DNA from: DATEJJ01 sp039649115
GTDB lineage: Bacteria > Actinomycetota > Actinomycetes > Mycobacteriales > Micromonosporaceae
NCBI GenBank assembly: GCA_039649115.1
Contig: JBBWZQ010000143.1
Span: 1 to 10,113, forward strand
Reading direction: 5' to 3'
DNA length: 10,113 bases
Of this stretch, positions 6,469-10,113 are shown in pieces. How positions within the stretch are numbered: the stretch's first letter is position 1; each line of letters opens with the position of its first letter. A model generated the notes under the pieces. That model was not told where the DNA came from and searched no databases. It saw only the letters and a list, made by a program, of their open reading frames with translations. The translations under genes were made by a program, and so were the position numbers.

Positions 6469-7694
6469 CGGCTCCCGCCCCGGCCCCGGCCCCCGGCCCG
6501 GCGCCGGCGCCAGCCCGGCTCGGCCCGCGTGACGTGGCCCTGCTCGGCGCCGCCGGCCTGCGCACCCGCCCGCTGCGCGCGGTCCTCGCCGCCCTGGGCA
6601 TCGCGATCGGCATCGCCGCCATGGTGTCCGTCGTCGGCATCGCGACCTCCAGCCGGGAAGACCTCAACCGGCAACTCGCCCGGCTGGGGACCAACCTGCT
6701 GCGGGTGGCGCCGGGCCAGTCCCTCTTCGGGGACCAGTCGCACCTGCCCGACCAGGCGCTGTCGATGATCAGCCGGATCGCCCCGGTCACCTCCGTGTCC
6801 GCGACCGCGGCGGTCAGCAACACGCATGTCTACCGCAACGACCACATCCCGTCCGGCGAGACCGGCGGCAACGCCGTGCTCGCCGCCCGCACCGACCTGC
6901 TCGGCACCGTCGGCGCCACGGTCGCCAGCGGCACCTGGCTCAACGACGCCACCGCCCGCTACCCCGCGGTGGTGCTCGGCGCCAGCGCCGCCACGCGCCT
7001 CGGCGTCGCCGTGGCCGGCCCCGACGTGCGGGTCTGGCTGGGCAAGCAGTGGTTCATCGTGGTCGGGGTGCTCAACCCCGTGCCTCTCGCGCCCGAACTG
7101 GACTCCGGCGCCCTCGTCGGCTGGCCCGTCGCCCAGGCGTCGCTCAACTTCGACGGGTACCCGACCACCGTGTACACGCGTACCCGCGACGACGCGGTCA
7201 CCGACGTGCAGGCGGTGCTCGCCGCCACCGCCAACCCCGAACACCCCGAGGAGGTCCAGGTGTCCCGGCCCTCCGACGCGCTCGCCGCCAGGCAGGCCGC
7301 CAACAGCACGCTCAACGGCCTGCTGCTCGGCCTCGGCGCGGTCGCGCTGCTGGTCGGCGGCGTCGGGGTGGCGAACACCATGGTGATCTCGGTGCTGGAG
7401 CGGCGTGCCGAGATCGGGTTGCGCCGCTCGCTCGGCGCCACCCGGGGACAGATCCGGCTGCAGTTCATCGCCGAATCGCTGCTGCTCGCCGCGCTCGGCG
7501 GGATCGCCGGTGCGATCCTCGGCATCGGCGTGACCTCGGGGTACGCCACCTGGCAGGGCTGGCCCGCGCTGGTACCCGCCTGGGCGACCGCCGGCGGGGT
7601 GGCCGCCACCGTGGTGATCGGCACCATCGCCGGCCTGTACCCCGCCTGGCGCGCCTCGCGCCTGGCTCCGACGGAGGCGCTCGCTACTCCCTAG
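6462..7694 (+). CDS. MacB/FtsX-family ABC transporter permease
   Basis: A 410-residue permease with the four-helix FtsX/MacB fold: TM1 about 40-62, a large extracytoplasmic MacB_PCD-like domain (about 63-280), then TM2 about 283-308, TM3 about 335-360 and TM4 about 374-396. The conserved cytoplasmic segment after TM2, ANTMVISVLERRAEIGLRRSLGATRGQI (304-331), contains the coupling helix that contacts the ATPase. The C-terminal signature GLYPAWRASRLAPTEAL (391-407) is typical of the family. An odd N-terminal Ala-Pro run (residues 4-18) precedes the fold. With the ATPase and the adaptor it forms a MacAB-like tripartite exporter that most likely removes a peptide, lipid or antibiotic from the membrane or wall zone. 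The TAG stop (7692-7694) lies in the first unit of a 28-bp tandem repeat. Confidence 0.95.
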   Translation: MLTAPAPAPAPGPAPAPARLGPRDVALLGAAGLRTRPLRAVLAALGIAIGIAAMVSVVGIATSSREDLNRQLARLGTNLLRVAPGQSLFGDQSHLPDQALSMISRIAPVTSVSATAAVSNTHVYRNDHIPSGETGGNAVLAARTDLLGTVGATVASGTWLNDATARYPAVVLGASAATRLGVAVAGPDVRVWLGKQWFIVVGVLNPVPLAPELDSGALVGWPVAQASLNFDGYPTTVYTRTRDDAVTDVQAVLAATANPEHPEEVQVSRPSDALAARQAANSTLNGLLLGLGAVALLVGGVGVANTMVISVLERRAEIGLRRSLGATRGQIRLQFIAESLLLAALGGIAGAILGIGVTSGYATWQGWPALVPAWATAGGVAATVVIGTIAGLYPAWRASRLAPTEALATP

Positions 7695-7734
7695 CCGCGT
7701 AGCTTGGCTCGCTACTCCCTAGCCGCGTAGCTTG
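7679..7734. repeat. Perfect 28-bp tandem duplication covering two convergent stops
   Basis: Bases 7679-7706 and 7707-7734 are identical (unit begins GCTCGCTACTCCCTAG and ends CGCGTAGCTTG); flanking bases on either side differ. Each unit contains the palindrome CTAG, a TAG stop on both strands. The permease stops in unit 1 and deoD stops in unit 2. Each unit can also form a small GCTAC/GTAGC hairpin. Confidence 0.95.
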
Positions 7735-8465
7735 TCGGAGCGGCTACCAGCCAGCGCCTTGTCAGCCACCGTGTCCAGTGCTATCTCCACCATCTGGCGG
7801 AAGGTCTGCTCCCGGTCCTCCGCGCTCGTGCGCTCGCCGGTCTTGATGTGGTCGCTGACCGTCAGGATCGTCAGCGCCCGGGCGCGGAACCGGGCGGCCA
7901 GCGTGTACAGTGCCGCCGACTCCATCTCCACCGCGAGCACCCCGTACTCGGCCAGCCGGTCGAACAGGTCCGGCCGGTCGGTGTAGAACGCGTCCGCGGC
8001 GAGCACCTGCCCCACCCGCACTGCGATCCCCCGTGCGGCGGCCTTGTCCACGGCCGTACGCAGCAGCCCGAAGTCCGCCACCGGCGCGTAGTCGACGAGT
8101 CCCTCGAAGCGCACCCGGTTCATCGCCGAGTCGGTCGACGAGGAGCTGGCCGCGATGACGTCCCGCAACGCGAGATCCTCGGTGAGCGCACCACAGGTAC
8201 CGACCCGGATCAGCGTGTCCGCGCCGTACTCGGCGAGCAGTTCGTGCGCATAGATCGACGCGGACGGCATGCCCATTCCGGTGCCCTGCACGGAGACCTC
8301 GACATCCTGGTACCGCCCTGTGAAGCCGAGCATGTTGCGGACGGTCGAATAGCACTTCGCGTCCTGCAGGTAGGTCTCCGCGATCCACTTCGCGCGGAGC
8401 GGGTCCCCGGGAAGCAGCACGCGAGGGGCGATCTCGCCGGGCCTGGCGCCGATGTGGGTACTCAT
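7719..8465 (-). CDS. deoD: Purine nucleoside phosphorylase, hexameric DeoD type
   Basis: A 248-residue cytosolic enzyme of purine salvage that splits purine nucleosides with phosphate to base and (deoxy)ribose-1-phosphate. It aligns by eye along the whole length with E. coli DeoD: H4 near the N-terminus, phosphate-binding GDPLRAKWIAE (20-30) with R24, NMLGFTG (44-50), GTGMGMPS (61-68), phosphate-site R87 in RVGTCG, nucleoside-binding VEMESAALY (179-187) and the catalytic Asp in SDH (D205). Length is normal for the family. The ATG at 8465 gives the standard MSTHIGA N-terminus with an AGGA about 8 bases upstream. It is divergent from tRNA-Ser with 36 bp between. It has no visible link to the exporter operon, with which it is convergent. 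Confidence 0.96.
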   Translation of the reverse strand: MSTHIGARPGEIAPRVLLPGDPLRAKWIAETYLQDAKCYSTVRNMLGFTGRYQDVEVSVQGTGMGMPSASIYAHELLAEYGADTLIRVGTCGALTEDLALRDVIAASSSSTDSAMNRVRFEGLVDYAPVADFGLLRTAVDKAAARGIAVRVGQVLAADAFYTDRPDLFDRLAEYGVLAVEMESAALYTLAARFRARALTILTVSDHIKTGERTSAEDREQTFRQMVEIALDTVADKALAGSRSDKLRG

Positions 8466-8488
8466 GACGAAGATCCTGCCACCCGGTG

Positions 8489-8494
8489 TACTCT
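8489..8494 (+). promoter_or_regulatory. -10 hexamer of tRNA-Ser
   Basis: TACTCT fits TANNNT and ends 7 bases before the mature tRNA 5' end. A TGAC-containing -35-like element (8464-8469) lies 19 bp upstream and would overlap the deoD start codon; this part is weak. Confidence 0.45.
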
Positions 8495-8501
8495 TCTCCG
8501 C

Positions 8502-8588
8502 GGTGGTGTGTCCGAGTGGCCTAAGGAGCACGCCTCGAAAGCGTGTGAGGGGGCAACCCCTCCGCGGGTTCAAATCCCGCCGCCACCG
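8502..8588 (+). tRNA. tRNA-Ser(CGA)
   Basis: An 87-base class II tRNA that can be folded by hand. Acceptor stem GGTGGTG (8502-8508) pairs with CGCCACC (8581-8587), with one G-U pair. D stem TCC/GGA is at 8511-8513 and 8525-8527. Anticodon stem CACGC/GCGTG (8529-8533, 8541-8545) has loop CTCGAAA and anticodon CGA at 8536-8538, reading UCG. The long variable arm GAGGGG-GCAA-CCCCTC (8547-8562) is typical of Ser. The T arm GCGGG/CCCGC encloses TTCAAAT (8564-8580). The discriminator is G8588 as usual for Ser. CCA is not encoded. The gene is intact although an element has inserted into its 3' half. Confidence 0.97.
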
Positions 8589-8591
8589 CTT
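8533..8591 (+). repeat. Left attachment repeat (attL) within tRNA-Ser
   Basis: 59 bases running from the last base of the 5' anticodon stem through the tRNA 3' end plus CTT. They are identical to 9917-9975; the match breaks at 8532/9916 (G versus A) and 8592/9976 (C versus T). Tyrosine integrases of actinomycete elements commonly cross over at the anticodon loop and carry a copy of the tRNA 3' end. Confidence 0.93.
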
Positions 8592-8603
8592 CACACCTGC
8601 GAA

Positions 8604-8639
8604 AACGCCGGGCGCCTCTACTGAGGGATGCCCGGCGTT
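8604..8639 (+). terminator. Terminator hairpin after tRNA-Ser
   Basis: A perfect 10-bp stem (AACGCCGGGC at 8604-8613 with GCCCGGCGTT at 8630-8639) with inner CCTC/GAGG pairing (8615-8618, 8623-8626), 15 bases after the tRNA. Only scattered T follow. It lies on the element side of attL, so the insertion supplied the tRNA's present terminator. Confidence 0.6.
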
Positions 8640-8646
8640 GATCTTG

Positions 8647-8669
8647 TGGTCTCAGTTTTGGTCTCAGTT
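8647..8669. repeat. Two direct copies of TGGTCTCAGTT, 12-bp period
   Basis: TGGTCTCAGTT occurs at 8647-8657 and 8659-8669, with a partial third copy (TTGGTC, 8668-8673). They lie 55 bp inside attL. Short direct repeats close to an att core are typical of arm-type integrase or excisionase sites; the repeat is certain, this role is inferred. Confidence 0.6.
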
Positions 8670-8730
8670 GGTCCCGCCGCGCGGTGATGGTCGCCGCTGT
8701 AGCCCACGGGTCATCTCATCGGAGAGGCTC

Positions 8731-8760
8731 GTCCGGTGGCCGGCACGCTGGCCACCGGAC
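8731..8760. terminator. 11-bp hairpin downstream of HEPN-like gene
   Basis: Perfect inverted repeat: GTCCGGTGGCC (8731-8741) with GGCCACCGGAC (8750-8760), 8-base loop. It lies 26 bases past the stop of the minus-strand HEPN-like frame and is probably its terminator, though without a T-run. Apart from this, the terminator and the repeat above, 8592-8786 holds nothing I recognise. Confidence 0.45.
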
Positions 8761-8786
8761 ACGCGCGGCGACGCTCGCGGAGCGCT

Positions 8787-9239
8787 CTAGGTAGGACATC
8801 CGAGCGCCGCGAGTGCCGCGGAACGAGCTTCACGCCACTGTGTTCGACGAGGCTCGACTTGCTCAGGGGCGAGTAGGTTCGCCAGAACGTGGTCACCAAA
8901 TCGTGCGCGGCCTTCAAGCTCTCCTAGCAGCCGCTTCCTGCTCTCTCTGATGTTCACACGAAGGCTCAGCAGCGCGAGATCAAGAACGAACAGGTCGAGG
9001 CACTCGCCTTCGAAGTGCAGTGTCCCGCCAGCGGGAAAGAAGACTCGAAGCCCGATTGCGCTTGAAGGGCTTCCGGGAATAGGTGGCGTAACAGCCGCCG
9101 TCCCGTCGCTGATGTACCAGTCCGAGATGCAGGTCGCGCCCCCGGCCAGACGCGAGTCGATGCGCTCGTCGAAGTGCTCGAAGGAATTGCGGACCTTGAC
9201 GACCGAGAATATGGGAGTGCTGTCGGCGACGGACAGCAT
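8787..9239 (-). pseudogene. HEPN-like protein with RNxxxH motif, probably missing its N-terminus
   Basis: A 150-codon frame from ATG 9239 to TAG 8787. Near the start it has KVRNSFEHFDERIDSR: R17-N-S-F-E-H22 matches the R-N-x-x-x-H form of the Rx4-6H motif of HEPN ribonucleases. The following segment (FFPAGGTLHFEGECLDLFVL) looks like an ordinary folded domain; I do not recognise the family. The in-frame sequence upstream of this ATG still looks protein-like (TSYDRRQRLRNM) until it meets the stop of the PIN gene at 9272, beyond which the frame is only antisense-style Arg-rich noise. This suggests the 5' part was lost when the island was rearranged. It could instead be a genuine short protein translated from ATG 9239 (GAGG is 3 bases upstream). 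G+C is lower than in neighbouring genes. It lies 32 bases after the PIN stop on the same strand, so it may be co-transcribed. Confidence 0.55.
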
Positions 9240-9271
9240 GTTCCTCAGCCGTTGGCGCCGATCGTACGAGG

Positions 9272-9649
9272 TCAGATTGCGATTATCGGTGGATCGTCGC
9301 CAAGTGCGCGGTAGGCGTCTGGCTCGGCGGTCAGCACGTCGCAATCGAAGGTCGAGGCAGCCAGCAGCGCCGCTGCGGCATCCAGCCGCCCGAGCACCTC
9401 GCACATCACTGCCCACTGGCGCCATTCGTCCACGCCCACAGTCAGCAGCTCGCAAGCCCGATGGCTGGTTAGCAGGTGCAGCATCCGTTCATCAGCCTTG
9501 TGCGCGGTGGCGAGGCACGCGATCGGCACGCCGAACGCTGCGCCGTTCTCGTCGACCTGTGAGATCGTCTCTCCGACATGGATTGACCCGCTCGCGAACG
9601 CGAGGATCGCGGAGGTGTCGAGTACCAGCCGGACAGGCCGGGCGCTCAC
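9272..9649 (-). CDS. PIN-domain toxin, VapC-like
   Basis: A 125-residue PIN-fold protein, normal length for VapC ribonucleases. It begins with LVLDTSAILAFASG, in which D11 is the first metal-binding acidic residue. It continues with GVPIACLATAHK at the place of the usual PIN helix, then LGRLDAAAALLAA (D90) and CDVLTAEPDAY (D104, E109) near the C-terminus. The typical central acidic residue is less clear (E27 is a candidate), so catalytic status is uncertain. VapC enzymes cleave tRNA or rRNA and stop growth when free of their antitoxin. The GTG start at 9649-9647 overlaps the antitoxin stop (GTGA), the usual antitoxin-first arrangement. It is carried by the tRNA-integrated element, where toxin-antitoxin pairs commonly stabilise the DNA. 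Confidence 0.78.
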   Translation of the reverse strand: MSARPVRLVLDTSAILAFASGSIHVGETISQVDENGAAFGVPIACLATAHKADERMLHLLTSHRACELLTVGVDEWRQWAVMCEVLGRLDAAAALLAASTFDCDVLTAEPDAYRALGDDPPIIAI

Positions 9650-9807
9650 GCGGCCTTGGGTGGCAGCCCGAGCCGCTCGCGAAGCCGCGCCCAGTACTCC
9701 GGCGTGTGCCGCGCCGCAGCGGTGTCGAGCTTCTCCCGCACCTCAGCGCGCACGCGGGCGCGCTCCTCGTCGGTCACGGCGCCGGGCGCCGGCTTCTCCG
9801 CTGCCAT
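9646..9807 (-). CDS. Putative antitoxin of the PIN toxin (53 aa)
   Basis: A 53-residue, highly charged, mostly helical protein: MAAEKPAPGAVTDEERARVR, then a second helix around TPEYWARLRERLGLPP. It overlaps the toxin start by 4 bases (GTGA), which is the main reason for calling it an antitoxin. It is shorter than most VapB proteins and has no visible AbrB or ribbon-helix-helix DNA-binding part, so it may neutralise the toxin without classical autoregulation. The ATG at 9807 is preceded by a TAACCT -10 hexamer at 9819-9814 with 6 bases between and no Shine-Dalgarno, suggesting a leaderless mRNA. The exact family is unknown to me. Confidence 0.68.
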   Translation of the reverse strand: MAAEKPAPGAVTDEERARVRAEVREKLDTAAARHTPEYWARLRERLGLPPKAA

Positions 9808-9813
9808 GCGTCC

Positions 9814-9819
9814 AGGTTA
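9814..9819 (-). promoter_or_regulatory. -10 hexamer TAACCT before the antitoxin gene
   Basis: On the minus strand TAACCT fits TANNNT; only 6 bases separate it from the ATG at 9807, so transcription would start at the codon itself. No good -35 is seen. Confidence 0.45.
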
Positions 9820-9916
9820 CCCGCAGGCGGGCCGACGCCGACGCCCCGCAGGCCGCCATGGCCCCCGCCCGCAGCTCACGGCATATCCCGACCCTCGCCG
9901 GACGGATGGTCACAGA

Positions 9917-9975
9917 CCTCGAAAGCGTGTGAGGGGGCAACCCCTCCGCGGGTTCAAATCCCGCCGCCACCGCTT
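9917..9975 (+). repeat. Right attachment repeat (attR), tRNA-Ser 3' fragment
   Basis: Exact 59-bp copy of 8533-8591. It contains the anticodon loop, variable arm, T arm and 3' acceptor strand but no 5' half, so it cannot make a tRNA. By the usual logic of tRNA-site integration this is the original chromosomal 3' end, displaced by the insertion. Confidence 0.93.
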
Positions 9976-9994
9976 TCCTCCCGGACATCCCGGG

Positions 9995-10113
9995 TCAGAC
10001 GTCGGCGTCGGGGCCGCGGGGGGAGTCGTCCCGGGTCGGATCGTGGCCCAGCGTCATCAACGTGTCGCGCCACGGGTCATCGTGGATGTCAGACTCCGGC
10101 GGGTTGCGCAGCC
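9995..10113 (-). CDS. C-terminal end of an unidentified protein (partial)
   Basis: The last 38 codons of a minus-strand gene that begins beyond the right edge, ending at TGA 9997-9995. The visible peptide is acidic: LRNPPESDIHDDPWRDTLMT, then LGHDPTRDDS to DADV. Third positions are G/C-rich, as in the other chromosomal genes. It was probably the convergent neighbour of tRNA-Ser before the island inserted. A small hairpin CCCGG/CCGGG (9980-9984, 9990-9994) just after its stop may help end transcription. I cannot name the protein. Confidence 0.6.
   Translation of the reverse strand, partial: LRNPPESDIHDDPWRDTLMTLGHDPTRDDSPRGPDADV

Larger units (their letters stand above)
8533..9975. mobile_element. 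Small tRNA-Ser-integrated element or remnant, no integrase
   Basis: The 1325 bp between the 59-bp repeats are bounded by an intact tRNA on the deoD side and a 3' tRNA fragment on the other, the classic footprint of site-specific integration. The cargo is a putative antitoxin (9646-9807), a PIN toxin (9272-9649) and a HEPN-like C-terminal segment (8787-9239), all on the minus strand. Three lines counted by hand (8881-8940, 8941-9000, 9181-9240) have 37, 33 and 34 G+C of 60, clearly below the surrounding operons, which supports transfer. No integrase, excisionase or replication gene fits in the space, so it is a deletion remnant or depends on a helper integrase. Confidence 0.85.

Noticed and set aside
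8466..8594. Upstream extension of deoD through the tRNA
   Set aside because: The extra residues are the antisense of tRNA-Ser; ATG 8465 matches the family N-terminus.
8592..8786. Possible integrase C-terminus next to attL
   Set aside because: No frame on either strand shows tyrosine-recombinase motifs (R...HxxR...Y); only hairpins and short repeats are present.
9240..9455. Extending the HEPN-like gene to a Met at 9455
   Set aside because: Most of the added region overlaps the PIN gene in another frame and is Arg/Ala-rich noise; only the part after the PIN stop at 9272 looks like protein.
9917..9975. Second tRNA-Ser gene
   Set aside because: The 5' acceptor strand, D arm and 5' anticodon stem are missing, so it cannot fold as a tRNA.
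9743..9988. Minus-strand open frame of 81 codons starting near attR (contains GFEPAEG)
   Set aside because: Its first half is the reverse complement of the tRNA fragment and the rest overlaps the antitoxin out of frame; a well-known type of false gene call.

Overview
The window looks like chromosomal DNA of a high-GC actinomycete. Almost every gene has G/C-rich third positions, and lipoprotein, two-component and MacB-type export genes are packed with 4-base start/stop overlaps. The style suggests Micromonosporaceae, but that is a guess from gene content and codon use.

Left and centre (1-7694) hold two related envelope-export modules. Module 1 lies around a divergent control region at 1434-1635. 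To the left run an HlyD/MacA-type membrane fusion protein (183-1433) and the N-terminus of an OmpR-type response regulator (1-193, cut by the window edge). To the right is a small Cys-repeat lipoprotein (1636-2175). The control region carries two back-to-back arrays of 11-bp direct repeats, the layout expected of OmpR-family operators. Module 2 lies around a 79-bp divergent control region at 4124-4202. To the left run a response regulator (3458-4123) and its histidine kinase (2250-3461). To the right is a four-gene run with overlapping ends: Cys-repeat lipoprotein (4203-4721), membrane fusion protein with a peptidoglycan-binding domain (4718-5785), MacB-type ATPase (5782-6468) and MacB/FtsX-type permease (6462-7694). 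The likely logic is a sensor/regulator pair controlling a lipoprotein plus a MacAB-like exporter. The two lipoproteins are paralogues and share a repeated C-x-R-x-[HN]-G-V motif followed by a conserved Ala/Cys helix.

The permease is convergent with deoD (purine nucleoside phosphorylase, 7719-8465). Their stops lie in two copies of a perfect 28-bp tandem duplication.

The right end (8502-9975) is a tRNA-Ser(CGA) gene carrying a very small integrated element. The last 56 bases of the tRNA plus 3 more are repeated exactly 1384 bp downstream (8533-8591 = 9917-9975, 59 bp). Between the copies are a 53-residue putative antitoxin overlapping a PIN-domain (VapC-like) toxin, and what looks like the C-terminal part of a HEPN-type protein with an RNxxxH motif. 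There is no integrase, so this is a deletion remnant or a non-autonomous island reduced to defence/toxin cargo. After the right repeat, 9995-10113 holds the C-terminus of an unidentified minus-strand gene.
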